This document shows positions 1 to 8,779 of a stretch of DNA of 64,000 nt, piece after piece (the stretch's first letter is position 1; every line of letters starts with the position of its first letter). The stretch lies in NCBI GenBank assembly GCA_014237465.1, contig JABZFM010000014.1:84132-148131 (forward strand), given 5' to 3'. The notes under the pieces were generated by a model. It was not told the origin of the DNA and ran no database searches. It was given only the letters and a program-made list of their open reading frames with translations. The translations under genes and the position numbers were made by a program. The stretch comes from Desulfobacteraceae bacterium. Lineage in GTDB: Bacteria; Desulfobacterota; Desulfobacteria; Desulfobacterales; Desulfosalsimonadaceae.

Positions 1-2
1 CA

Positions 3-134
3 AATTGCATAAGAGTGACCGGTAAGGTATATGGTGGTCGGGATACTCTTGATAAAATCATTGATGTCGGAAAAAAATATGGCTTGCTGGTATTGGCTCA
101 TAAATTAAACGTCGTTTATGAGAAATCCGAGTGA
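3..134 (+). CDS. C-terminal end of an unidentified protein (cut by window edge)
   Basis: An open frame enters from the left edge and codes about 43 residues before a TGA at 132-134. The segment contains GKVYGGRDTLDKIID and ends HKLNVVYEKSE. It is not recognised. The stop overlaps or abuts the start of the next gene (GTG at 131 or ATG at 137), so the two are probably translationally coupled. Confidence 0.5.
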   Translation, partial: NCIRVTGKVYGGRDTLDKIIDVGKKYGLLVLAHKLNVVYEKSE

Positions 135-799
135 CCATGCAGAAAAAAGATAAAGATAAAATCATAAATGAAGTCCTGAAATTAAAGAGCGGAATAATCC
201 GGGAAAAGATGGATGAAATATTCCGGACTCAACCTGATAACTATATTGCCGCATTGGAAGAAATCGGCTTCAAGTACTATGATGACGATGATCCAGAAGA
301 AATTGAAGAAAAGAATGCCGTAGCAGAAAATCAGGATCAACAGGATCTGATTGATTTTTTTGAAGGAGATCAGGACTGTTCAGATGTAATTTTAGAGACT
401 TTTTTCAAAGTAAAAGACGCAAAAAAACCGAATTTCCCTCTGATAAGAAAATATTTCAAAGCTGCCAATCAAAATTTCAAGTCATTGATTTTATATGGTC
501 TTGATCATTATCCAGCAAGAATTGATTTGCTATCTGACCTGTCCTATTTTCATGAATTCGATAATATTTTAAGCTCGTTGATTGATTATTTTATCCGTGG
601 CTGCAAGAATGAAATGAACCTCGAAACATTTACTGATATGGCCAGAGAATTTTATTTCGCCACACTTCCGGATGGGTATGATGCTTTGTATGCGCTACGC
701 GAAATATTTGAACCGGGCACGGATAAGCGAGAAATCATAGATCACTTGATACAGGAATATGAGGCGTCAGAGAATCAATCATCTCCAATAGCATTTTAA
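131..799 (+). CDS. Hypothetical acidic, helix-rich protein
   Basis: A 222-residue soluble protein that I do not recognise. It has a very acidic stretch around residues 50-75 (YYDDDDPEEIEE) and many short amphipathic helices, and no signal peptide or membrane segment is visible. Two starts are possible: GTG at 131, overlapping the stop of the upstream frame, or ATG at 137 (MQKKDKDK). Neither has a strong ribosome binding site, which fits coupling to the upstream partial gene. The function is unknown. The 190-bp gap after it contains a short imperfect tandem run of CTTCCAC-type units near 940-985. Confidence 0.6.
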   Translation: MTMQKKDKDKIINEVLKLKSGIIREKMDEIFRTQPDNYIAALEEIGFKYYDDDDPEEIEEKNAVAENQDQQDLIDFFEGDQDCSDVILETFFKVKDAKKPNFPLIRKYFKAANQNFKSLILYGLDHYPARIDLLSDLSYFHEFDNILSSLIDYFIRGCKNEMNLETFTDMAREFYFATLPDGYDALYALREIFEPGTDKREIIDHLIQEYEASENQSSPIAF

Positions 800-987
800 A
801 AAATAATCCGCCAGACCGGATTTTTATGGATTGTCCAAAGAAACATCCATACATGTCTTCTTTGATCACTTGAACCAGGTTTCGCAATTCTTTTGTCGTA
901 TCTTTTGGTTCATATCTTTCCCATTTCCCACTGGCTCTCTTCCACCTTCCACCTTCCACCTTTCACCTTCAGTCTTCAGCCTTCCGC

Positions 988-2904
988 CTAAACCCCTTTC
1001 TTCACCAAAAACGGCGGGACCGGAAGATCCAGAGCGTAGGCAATGGCGCGTAATAATTCCGCTTCTTTGACAGAAACACGTCTGTCAAACAAAATACAAT
1101 GGGCACAGGCATCCAGCATTGTTTTTTTAACCCCCGGCGCTGAGCAGGCAAAGCGTGAGATCGCGGTTCCCACTTCATGAAACGGTCTGTTTACCATCTG
1201 TAAATCGCCGGGCGCATCATTGGATGCATTGGGGGATGCATTGGGGGATGCCGGGATCATCATCATCGCAGACGCAAATGCTTTTTCCGCTTCTGACGGA
1301 TTTTCATGTCCTTCAATGGCCAGCTTGGAAATCAAGATTACTGCGTCTTCTTTCAGTAATTCAATGCTTTTAAATACCCGCTTTTTTGCTGCCGGCCGGA
1401 ATGCCGCTTCCAGGCGATTGGTAATGATTAATTGGAGCGCATATTCAAACAGGTTGAGCTTGCCGTCGGATTCCACCAGTATGCTGATGGCCTGTTTAAA
1501 TGTTTGAAACTGTTTGTCCGACATCCGCCGCAGCATGGGCAGTGACAGATCTAAAAGGGGCAGTTTCAGTCCGCGATCGAGGTTTTTAACGGTTTCATCC
1601 AGCTTTGAAACATGGCGGACAATTTCTTCAGGCATGACCTGTTTTAAGCTGTCAAGCTGGCGCTTTTTCTCATTGGCGTCTGTGTCAAGAAGCATTGAAA
1701 ATACGACAGCGGATGCGCCCATGGGGTCATTGAGTTCATTTCGGATGGGTTGGGGGATGGATTTCAGCAGCATCAGACTGTACTTCACATGGTTTGAATC
1801 AATGCTCCCAATGGTTTCACTGATATTTTCCGGGCTGATTTCCATGGGTTCCCCGCCATCTGCAAGTCCCATGATAGACGGGTCTTTTTGTGTAACAGCA
1901 TTTTTGGCATCTGAAATTGACGGAAATTCTCCGGTAAATGCTGGATCAATTCTCCGAATACGCTGTTTAATGGGCGGATGGGTGGCAAAAAGGGAGCTGA
2001 TGGCCATGCTGAAAAACATATGGCTGGTTTCAGATGCCAGGCGGGCATTGACTTTGGAGCCTTTTGAAAAACCGCCGATTTTTTTCAAGGCATTAGCAAT
2101 CCCGGGCGGATTGCGGGTAAACTGGACGGCTGAGGCATCTGCCAGGTATTCCCTTTGGCGCGACACCGCACTTTGAATGATGCGTGAAACAAGGACACCG
2201 ATGTAGCCGATAACGATAAAGGACAACCCGATCAGCAGAATCGGCATGCCGTTTTTACGGCTGCGGGAACCGGAACGGAGGATAATGTTGCCGATGGACG
2301 CAATGATCATGATTCCGCTGATCATGCCGATCAAACGAATGTTCAGCCGCATATCACCGTTTAAGACATGACTGAATTCATGAGCAACCACGCCCTGGAG
2401 TTCATCCCGTGTCAGCCGGCGAAGGCACCCGTCAGTGACCGCTACCACTGCGTCATTCGGGCTGTATCCGGCGGCAAAGGCATTAATCCCTTTTTCCCGG
2501 TCAAGAACATAGGCCAGGGGAACCGGGGTGCCGGCGGCAAGCGCCATCTCCTCCACGACATTGATCAGTTTTTTTTCTTCCAGATCGCTGGTGGATGGGT
2601 TGACCAGGCGGCCGCCCAGGCTTTCGGCAATATACTGCCCGCCGCGTTTTAATGCGATAATTTTAAAGAGACTGCCGCCGATGATCACCAGCAGTACGGC
2701 CAGGGCCACGCCTCCAAAAATATTCGGATCAAGCCATGGGATGGACGAAATGTCGCCGGATGCTGATTCAATCTTTTGCGTGTAAATAACACCCATGATG
2801 ACGGTATAGACGGCAAGGACAATACCGATGACCGCCAGAGCAAAGAGAACAACTAACAGAGCGGTTTTTCTTTTTGACTGTTCCTGATGTTCAAAAAAAT
2901 TCAT
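988..2904 (-). CDS. M48-family (HtpX-like) membrane zinc metallopeptidase
   Basis: A 638-residue membrane protease of the M48/HtpX type, expected to degrade damaged membrane proteins from the cytoplasmic face. Two hydrophobic segments lie near residues 15-40 and 62-84. The zinc motif HEFSH (His175, Glu176, His179) follows, then two further membrane segments at about 191-210 and 220-243, and the probable third ligand Glu252 in REYLADASAV. A long C-terminal region of about 330 residues roughly doubles the usual HtpX length and is probably a cytosolic helical extension, which is typical of the longer M48 proteins found beside lemA. The lemA gene lies just upstream on the same strand, about 210 bp away, with a MITE-like element between them. 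LemA/M48 pairing is common in bacteria. Confidence 0.9.
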   Translation of the reverse strand: MNFFEHQEQSKRKTALLVVLFALAVIGIVLAVYTVIMGVIYTQKIESASGDISSIPWLDPNIFGGVALAVLLVIIGGSLFKIIALKRGGQYIAESLGGRLVNPSTSDLEEKKLINVVEEMALAAGTPVPLAYVLDREKGINAFAAGYSPNDAVVAVTDGCLRRLTRDELQGVVAHEFSHVLNGDMRLNIRLIGMISGIMIIASIGNIILRSGSRSRKNGMPILLIGLSFIVIGYIGVLVSRIIQSAVSRQREYLADASAVQFTRNPPGIANALKKIGGFSKGSKVNARLASETSHMFFSMAISSLFATHPPIKQRIRRIDPAFTGEFPSISDAKNAVTQKDPSIMGLADGGEPMEISPENISETIGSIDSNHVKYSLMLLKSIPQPIRNELNDPMGASAVVFSMLLDTDANEKKRQLDSLKQVMPEEIVRHVSKLDETVKNLDRGLKLPLLDLSLPMLRRMSDKQFQTFKQAISILVESDGKLNLFEYALQLIITNRLEAAFRPAAKKRVFKSIELLKEDAVILISKLAIEGHENPSEAEKAFASAMMMIPASPNASPNASNDAPGDLQMVNRPFHEVGTAISRFACSAPGVKKTMLDACAHCILFDRRVSVKEAELLRAIAYALDLPVPPFLVKKGV

Positions 2905-2970
2905 AATAGCCGATTCAGTTTAAAATTGTGGTGGTTGTTTTTTTAATGTGTTTTAAGATTTTCTACAATC

Positions 2971-3114
2971 AACAGGGTGTTGAAAAACGTCATGAGCGCA
3001 GATAAGACAAGGCAAAATTGACGCGAAAAAGCGGAGTCTATGTTTATAAATGAGCATTTTGAGCTGAATTTTAACGCAGTATGGTCAAGCGCAATAGTTT
3101 TTCAATATCCTGTT
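2971..3114. repeat. MITE-like inverted-repeat element
   Basis: A 144-bp non-coding element bounded by 18-bp terminal inverted repeats. The left end reads AACAGGGTGTTGAAAAAC and the right end is the complement of AACAGGATATTGAAAAAC (16 of 18 match). It contains no ORF and its right end overlaps the lemA stop codon. This suggests a non-autonomous insertion that now supplies the lemA C-terminus or its terminator. Confidence 0.55.
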
Positions 3115-3700
3115 AGAAAGTGACCTTCGGCGCCTTCCTCTCTTCCGGCGCTTCCGTGGACTCCAGCAATTGCGCTTCATTGAAGTTGAACATACCGGCC
3201 ATCAGGTTGTTTGGAAATTTCTCCCGGGAAATATTATATGCCATCACCGCGTCATTAAACGCCTGGCGCGCAAACGCAATACGGTTTTCAGTGGAAGAGA
3301 GTTCTTCCTGAAGCTGCGCCATGTTCTGATTGGCTTTTAAATCCGGATAACTTTCCGACAGGGCAAAAAGTTTCCCTAAAGCTCCGGTCAGCATGCCTTC
3401 GGCAGATGCCAGGTTTTTCATGGCCCCGGGATCGCCCGGGTCGCCGGCCGCCTGGTTGCTTGCTGTAACCGCTGAGTTCCGGGCGGCAATCACGGCTTCA
3501 AGGGTTTCCCTTTCATGCTGCATGTATTTTTTGACCACTTCGACAAGATTGGGGATCAGGTCATAACGCCGTTTGAGCTGTACATCAATCTGGGCAAAGG
3601 CATTTTTAAATCGGTTTTTAAGCGTGACCAGACCATTGTAGATTACCGCAATGGTAACGATGCAGGCGATAATAATCCCGAGAATAATAATAGCCGTCAA
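3113..3700 (-). CDS. lemA: LemA family protein
   Basis: A 195-residue LemA protein: one N-terminal membrane helix (residues 1-24, hydrophobic from the first residue) followed by a long helical bundle. Recognisable features include the region KNAFAQIDVQLKRRYDLIPNLV and the segment with ALSESYPDLKANQNM. The family length is about 185-200 residues. The start is TTG at 3700, chosen because a perfect GGAGGTGA lies just upstream. It precedes the M48 protease gene on the same strand, and LemA and M48 proteases are often co-encoded. The biochemical role is not settled. The stop codon lies inside the terminal repeat of the MITE-like element. Confidence 0.9.
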   Translation of the reverse strand: MTAIIILGIIIACIVTIAVIYNGLVTLKNRFKNAFAQIDVQLKRRYDLIPNLVEVVKKYMQHERETLEAVIAARNSAVTASNQAAGDPGDPGAMKNLASAEGMLTGALGKLFALSESYPDLKANQNMAQLQEELSSTENRIAFARQAFNDAVMAYNISREKFPNNLMAGMFNFNEAQLLESTEAPEERKAPKVTF

Positions 3701-4091
3701 GTTTCACCTCCTGTTTTGAGTAAATGAGTTTTATGGTCATGTAAAATGTTTTTTTCACCACAGAGGTCACTGAGAAAAAAGAGAAAAGACTTTATTTTAA
3801 ATTAGTTATCTCTATGGTTGCTACGGTTAATTTTATTTTTTATCAGTTCATCACTATTAATGGGTGCATATTCACTGAAATATTAATATTTTTAAATTCT
3901 AACACATTTATCTCTGATTGCTCAACTTCTTTGATTCAAGACGTTTAAAATGAAATCATTTGTTCCATTTGTTCTTTTATGTTAGTTATTTATACTTGGC
4001 GTTATTCTGAGCCGTTCAAAATTTGTGTAAAGGTTAATGTTTACCTAAAAAATTCGTAAAAATCTGTTTAAATTTTATAAAAGGAAATCCT
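3701..4091. other. Intergenic, divergent promoter region
   Basis: AT-rich spacer between divergently transcribed lemA and serA. No ORF, RNA gene or clear hairpin is seen. Promoters for both genes must lie here. A good ribosome binding site (AAGGAAA) precedes serA. Confidence 0.5.
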
Positions 4092-5684
4092 ATGTTTAAA
4101 GTCATGATCAGAGACACCATGTCCCCGGTGGCAAAAGAAATACTGGAAGCCACCGGCAAAATCGAGGTGGTTGTGGATAATGATAAGGCGACAAATGATC
4201 CTTCCGTATTGTCAGAAATTATCGGGGAGTTTGACGGACTGGCAGTAAGAAGCGGAACCCGGGTGACCCAGGAGGTCCTGAACCATGCCCCCCGTTTGAA
4301 AGTGATCGGCCGCGCCGGTATCGGGGTGGATAATATCGATTTGAAAGCATCCACCCGGCAGGGGGTTGTGGTGATGAACGCCCCGGGCGGAAACACCGTC
4401 ACCACGGCCGAGCATGCAATATCCATGATGCTCTCCCTTGCCAGAAATATCCCCCAGGCAACCGCATCGTTAAGAGATGCAAAATGGGAAAAAAAGCAGT
4501 TGATCGGAGTGGAGGTCTTTGGAAAAACATTGGGTATCAGCGGGCTTGGGAATATCGGCCGTATAGTGGCTGATCTGGCCAGGGGGCTGAAAATGAAGGT
4601 GATTGCATCAGATCCCTATGTCAGCAAAGAAGCTGCCGGAAAACTCGGCGTCCGCCTGGTTTCGTTTGAAAAAGTGCTGGCGGAGTCGGATTTTATTTCA
4701 CTGCATGTCCCCCGATTAAAAGAAACAATCAATATGATCAACACCGACACCCTCTCAAAAATGAAACCAGGCGTAAGGATTATCAACTGTTCCCGGGGAG
4801 AAGTGGTGAATTTAGATGACCTGCACAATGCCATTGAAAGCGGTCATGTGGCCGGCGCGGCCCTGGATGTGTTTCCCCAGGAGCCCCCGGATCCTTCTTT
4901 GAAAATTTTAAAAAATCCCCGGGTTATTTTGTCGCCGCACCTGGGGGCCAGTACGGGAGAAGCCCAGGTGAATGTCGCGCGTATGATCGCTGAACAAATG
5001 TCGGCGTATCTGCTGGAAGGCGTGATTACCAATGCCGTTAATTTTCCTTCTGTATCCATGGAAGAAATGGAACGGCTCAGACCCTATCTCGATCTGGCTG
5101 AAAAAATGGGCTCCATGATGGGGCAGCTGATCCGGGCACCCCATGATATCACCATCGACTATAGCGGCGATATTGCCACTCTTGCCATGAGACCGGTGAC
5201 CCATGCGCTGCTCAAGGGGCTGCTGAGCGCTTTTACCGATAAGCCGATTAATTATGTCAATGCCCGGGAAATGGCAAAGTCCAAGGGGATCGGTATTAAA
5301 GAAGCGGTTTCCCAGGAAGACAGTGTGTTTTCAAGCCTGATTAAACTCAAGATTGAAGCCACAGACGAGAAACCGGATGAAATCTGGGGGACCATTTACG
5401 AAAAAAAATATCCGCGCCTGGTCCGGATCGGAAAGGTCTACCTGGACGCCATACCGGACGGCTCCATGATCGTGATTCAAAACGTTGACAAACCGGGGGT
5501 GATCGGGAATGTCGGCACAACCCTTGGAAAGCATAATGTTAATATCGGGCGGTTTCAGCTTGGCCGTCGGGATGACCGGGCGGTTTGCCTGGTGAATATT
5601 GATACACCGGTGGATGAATTGGTGCTTTCAGAAATTAAAGGCCTACCGAATATACTTTCCGTCAAACAGATTTTTCTTGGGTAG
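4092..5684 (+). CDS. serA: D-3-phosphoglycerate dehydrogenase
   Basis: Catalyses NAD-dependent oxidation of 3-phosphoglycerate to 3-phosphohydroxypyruvate, the first step of serine synthesis. At 530 residues it is the long, type I form. The Rossmann motif GLGNIGRIVADLARGL is near residue 150. The catalytic Arg is in INCSRGEVV, the Glu is in DVFPQEPP, and the His is in SPHLGAST. An intervening (ASB) domain spans about 320-450 and a C-terminal ACT domain (VDKPGVIGNVGTTLG) provides probable serine feedback control. The start is ATG preceded by AAGGAAA. It is monocistronic as far as the window shows; the next gene runs in the opposite direction. Confidence 0.95.
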   Translation: MFKVMIRDTMSPVAKEILEATGKIEVVVDNDKATNDPSVLSEIIGEFDGLAVRSGTRVTQEVLNHAPRLKVIGRAGIGVDNIDLKASTRQGVVVMNAPGGNTVTTAEHAISMMLSLARNIPQATASLRDAKWEKKQLIGVEVFGKTLGISGLGNIGRIVADLARGLKMKVIASDPYVSKEAAGKLGVRLVSFEKVLAESDFISLHVPRLKETINMINTDTLSKMKPGVRIINCSRGEVVNLDDLHNAIESGHVAGAALDVFPQEPPDPSLKILKNPRVILSPHLGASTGEAQVNVARMIAEQMSAYLLEGVITNAVNFPSVSMEEMERLRPYLDLAEKMGSMMGQLIRAPHDITIDYSGDIATLAMRPVTHALLKGLLSAFTDKPINYVNAREMAKSKGIGIKEAVSQEDSVFSSLIKLKIEATDEKPDEIWGTIYEKKYPRLVRIGKVYLDAIPDGSMIVIQNVDKPGVIGNVGTTLGKHNVNIGRFQLGRRDDRAVCLVNIDTPVDELVLSEIKGLPNILSVKQIFLG

Positions 5685-5836
5685 CGTGAAGCTGTTTGAC
5701 ATCAGGGAAAAGCTGAATCATCTGGGCGGCCGTTGAATCATCGACTCAATTCCCGGGAAGGGCACTTCCATCTGCATGCAGGTGCTGCTGCAGATGCGCA
5801 ATTGACCAGCCTGCCTTTAATTGTCTCCTGACGTTT

Positions 5837-6667
5837 TCAATTTTTCGGACCTTTATAAACCCGGTTGATTTGAAAATCCACCACCGCCCGTCCCATAAAC
5901 GGAAGGAGTTTTTCAAACCGGGTGACAATGCGGGTGGCGATTCCTGGGATGATTTCAAACCGGTTCTTTTCAATTCCTTTAATGATTTCGTCTGCCACTT
6001 TATCCGCCGTGAGAATGGGTATGGCTTGGGCCATGATTTTGTTTTCTTCTGTTCGGTAAGAATTGATCTCATCCACCATGGGCGAGTCAAACTCCGGCGG
6101 ATATACAATATGAACGGCAATGTTCTGATGTTTGAGTTCGGCCCGGAGAGAACCGGTCAGGCCTGTCAAGGCATGCTTGGACGCACAATACGCGGAATAA
6201 CCGAAGACGCCCATTAAACCGGCCACGGAACTGATATTGACGATCCGTCCCCCGCCATTACTTTTGAAGTAAGGTAGAGCGGATTGAATGCAGTGGAGTG
6301 TGCCGAAAAAATTAATGTCCATGACTTCCCGGAACGTTTCAATGCTTTGATTTTCAAAATACCCCTCACGGAGAATACCGGCGGAATTGATTAAAATATC
6401 CGGTGCCTCCATTTGTTTAGAGATGTATTTGAATGTTTTTTCAACGGCTTTGCTGTCTGCCACGTCACATGGATACACTTCAATTGTCTGCCCTTCCAGA
6501 CCAAGATTTAAAAGTTCTTTTTTGACAGCCGACAGTTTTTTTTCGTCCCTGGCAACCAGTGCCAGACGGGCACCTTTTTTAATCAGCCGTTGTGAGAGTG
6601 ATTTTCCGACACCTGAAGATCCTCCGGTGATGATAATTTTTTTTCCGTCAAACATATGTTTCTCCAT
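5837..6667 (-). CDS. Short-chain dehydrogenase/reductase (SDR)
   Basis: A 276-residue classical SDR oxidoreductase using NAD(P). It has the N-terminal cofactor motif TGGSSGVGKS, NSAG after strand 4, the catalytic Ser in IVNISSVAG, and the YxxxK pair in YSAYCASKHAL. A C-terminal region extends past the usual 250 residues, as in 3-ketodihydrosphingosine reductase-like SDRs. The substrate cannot be named. The ATG at 6667 overlaps the stop of arfB (TGATG), so the two are co-transcribed, although no functional link is evident. A stretch of about 150 bp after the stop keeps an open frame (RRQLKAGWSIAHL) that may be the remnant of another gene. Confidence 0.85.
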   Translation of the reverse strand: MEKHMFDGKKIIITGGSSGVGKSLSQRLIKKGARLALVARDEKKLSAVKKELLNLGLEGQTIEVYPCDVADSKAVEKTFKYISKQMEAPDILINSAGILREGYFENQSIETFREVMDINFFGTLHCIQSALPYFKSNGGGRIVNISSVAGLMGVFGYSAYCASKHALTGLTGSLRAELKHQNIAVHIVYPPEFDSPMVDEINSYRTEENKIMAQAIPILTADKVADEIIKGIEKNRFEIIPGIATRIVTRFEKLLPFMGRAVVDFQINRVYKGPKN

Positions 6668-7092
6668 CAATCTTTGCCGGGAATAATCTTTGCCCGGTGT
6701 TTCTTGATCATGCTGTGATGTTTTTTGTCATTTATACGTCGTTGTTTGGCCTTTTTAGATACTTTTGTTTTTTTTCGTGGTGGCGGGTCCGTCAGCGCTT
6801 CTTTCAGTAATTCCGCAAAACGTTCGATGGCCGTCTCCCGGTTGGCAACCTGGCTTCGATGACGCTGTGATATGACCCTGAGCCTTTTGTCCTTACTGAC
6901 GCGGGTTTTCAGGCGCGACATGATCTGGTTCTTTTGCTCCAAAGTCAGGCTGGGTGATTGTCCCACATCAAACCACAGCGTAATCCGGGTGTTGACCTTG
7001 TTGACATGCTGTCCGCCCGGACCGCTGCTTCGCGTGGCTGAAAATTTAAGTTCGTCTTCGGCAATTGACAGGTTATCTGTGATCTGAATCAT
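6667..7092 (-). CDS. arfB: Peptidyl-tRNA hydrolase ArfB (ribosome rescue)
   Basis: A 141-residue protein with the release-factor catalytic motif GGQ in SGPGGQHVNKV and a basic C-terminal tail (KKTKVSKKAKQRR), the arrangement of ArfB/YaeJ. It hydrolyses peptidyl-tRNA on ribosomes stalled without a stop codon, with the tail entering the empty mRNA channel. Length matches the family (about 140). The C-terminal tail is complete. It is first in a two-gene unit with the SDR. Confidence 0.92.
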   Translation of the reverse strand: MIQITDNLSIAEDELKFSATRSSGPGGQHVNKVNTRITLWFDVGQSPSLTLEQKNQIMSRLKTRVSKDKRLRVISQRHRSQVANRETAIERFAELLKEALTDPPPRKKTKVSKKAKQRRINDKKHHSMIKKHRAKIIPGKD

Positions 7093-7160
7093 GGGGCTAT
7101 TTCATATATCCAGTTTGATTAATTGATTTTTAAATAATATCTATAGCATTTCAATGGCAG

Positions 7161-7204
7161 AAAAAAAATAAAAAAGCCCGCATCCGATTGTTCGGACACG
7201 GGCT
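7161..7204 (-). terminator. Rho-independent terminator (minus strand)
   Basis: A GC-rich stem AGCCCGTGTCCGA / TCGGATGCGGGCT with a 4-nt loop, read on the minus strand, is followed by a run of Ts. It would terminate the small gene at 7316-7432. Confidence 0.8.
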
Positions 7205-7315
7205 GGAAGTTTTTCAAACCGGGTTTTTCTTAAAAAATTGATTCCGTGATAAGTTAATAATTGTAGTGTTTGGGGCATTTTCATAAACAATTGCCCCGGT
7301 GAGAGGAAGGTTACT

Positions 7316-7432
7316 TTACTCCGCTACAAGATGTTCGTCTCCGAGAAAATTTGTTCTCATTTTACTGAGGACTTTTTTAAGTTCAGCGATAATTTCTTCA
7401 AAGTCCCTGATGATAATTTTTTTGATTTTCAT
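7316..7432 (-). CDS. Possible small protein, 38 residues
   Basis: A short ORF beginning ATG at 7432 with the sequence MKIKKIIIRDFEEIIAELKK and ending GDEHLVAE. A GGAGG ribosome binding site sits 5 nt upstream of this ATG, and a strong intrinsic terminator follows the stop by about 110 bp. A longer frame from 7531 lacks such a site. The product would be a charged amphipathic helix. The function is unknown. Confidence 0.45.
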   Translation of the reverse strand: MKIKKIIIRDFEEIIAELKKVLSKMRTNFLGDEHLVAE

Positions 7433-7974
7433 GGCATCCTCCGTCTTTTCATTGATGAAGTTTTTTGTTTTTGACTGGTTTGTTTGAAACCTGATCCATT
7501 CGAATCGCTTCTTAGGGAATATATAATACAAACATCGTGCCAGATCTTTAAGGGACAGGTTAACTTCTTGTTATCTTAATGTTAAATTAATTTTTTAAGG
7601 AAAGATGCGGTTTTTAAACAGCCGGGAATCATTCATTCTATGTACATGGGATGTGCAGGAAAGGTATAGACTGCAATCAGTGTGCAGCATTTCAGAGGGA
7701 TCGCACTAGTGAAGCGGTTGGCAAGATGTCAGCTCATGTTAGGTTGTTGGAAATGACAATATGATGTAGGAACCATTATACATTTCCAAACCCTTTTTTT
7801 TGTTCCTTTACAAGGCTTCCATTATTTATTAGATTTTTTTATATTATCATTTAAACTGCATCTGGATAAGGCCTTTTACGCCAAACTGAAAAAGACGGCA
7901 TTCTCTGGTTCGTGATTGGCGGGCTTTGTAGCTGCCAGAGCGATCCTGTTATCTGGAAGAAAGGGAGAAAGTTT
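7433..7974. other. Intergenic, no gene seen
   Basis: About 540 bp with no convincing ORF or hairpin. It holds the divergent promoters of the small gene to the left and the enoyl-CoA hydratase to the right. Confidence 0.4.
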
Positions 7975-8688
7975 ATGTCATTAGTGGAATACAAAATAGA
8001 CGAACAAGTAGCAATCTTGACCTGGAACAGCGGAGAAAATCGTTACAACCCCGACTTTTTAAAAGCCCATCTGGACACCATGGCAGAAATCGAAGAAAAC
8101 ACCGACGCCCGCGTGCTTGTTGTTCGGTCTGCCCATGAAAAAATCTGGTGCAATGGAATCGATCTGGAATGGCTGGCGCCGGTTATATTTGAGGGAGACA
8201 AAGCGCCTGTAAAAAAATTCTTCTTCCAGCTAAACGATTTTTTCCGGAGTTTTCTCTCCAGCCCTTTGATCACGGTGGCTTGTATGAATGGCCACGCCTT
8301 TGCCGGCGGCGTCATGGTAGCTTGCACCTGCGACTATCGTTACATGAGAAGCGACCGCGGATTTCTCTGTATTCCTGAAGTGGATCTGGGCATGCGTTTT
8401 CTCCCCGGCATGCTGGCCATTTTGAAAAATTCCATCTCCGGCCACACTATCAAGGATATGGCGCTTTCTGGAAGGCGTTTGACGGCAGAGCAATGTCTGA
8501 CTGCAGGCATTATCCAGAAAGCGTGTCATGTGGACGAATTGATAGATGAAACTCTTGCTTTCGCCAAAACGCTTATCAAAGAGCGTGCTGTGGTGGCTGC
8601 CATCAAAAGGGATCTGTATTCCGAAGTGCTGAGAGTGATGGACATCGAAGATCCTGTGGTTATTCACGCAGGCGGGTGGAGTGTTTAG
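7975..8688 (+). CDS. Enoyl-CoA hydratase/isomerase family protein
   Basis: A 237-residue crotonase-fold protein. Its length and sequence resemble the short delta3-delta2 enoyl-CoA isomerases more than the 260-residue hydratases. Oxyanion-hole segments are SAHEKIWCNGIDLEW and MNGHAFAGGVMVACTCD. The acidic residue expected in hydratases is replaced by the IPEVDLGMRF segment typical of isomerase-type members. The start at ATG 7975 is chosen because AAGGGAGA lies upstream; the frame is open to 7912 but without a site. It stands alone and the substrate is unknown. Confidence 0.85.
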   Translation: MSLVEYKIDEQVAILTWNSGENRYNPDFLKAHLDTMAEIEENTDARVLVVRSAHEKIWCNGIDLEWLAPVIFEGDKAPVKKFFFQLNDFFRSFLSSPLITVACMNGHAFAGGVMVACTCDYRYMRSDRGFLCIPEVDLGMRFLPGMLAILKNSISGHTIKDMALSGRRLTAEQCLTAGIIQKACHVDELIDETLAFAKTLIKERAVVAAIKRDLYSEVLRVMDIEDPVVIHAGGWSV

Positions 8689-8779
8689 GAGCGCAGATAT
8701 TACGCAACAAAATTATTCATAAATTTTCTATATGACTCTGCATATTATTGATCATGCGAGAACCGGGGTGCCCGGATCT

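Noticed and set aside
1514..2176. 220-residue plus-strand ORF
   Set aside because: Antisense shadow of the M48 protease gene, without ribosome binding site or recognisable domain.
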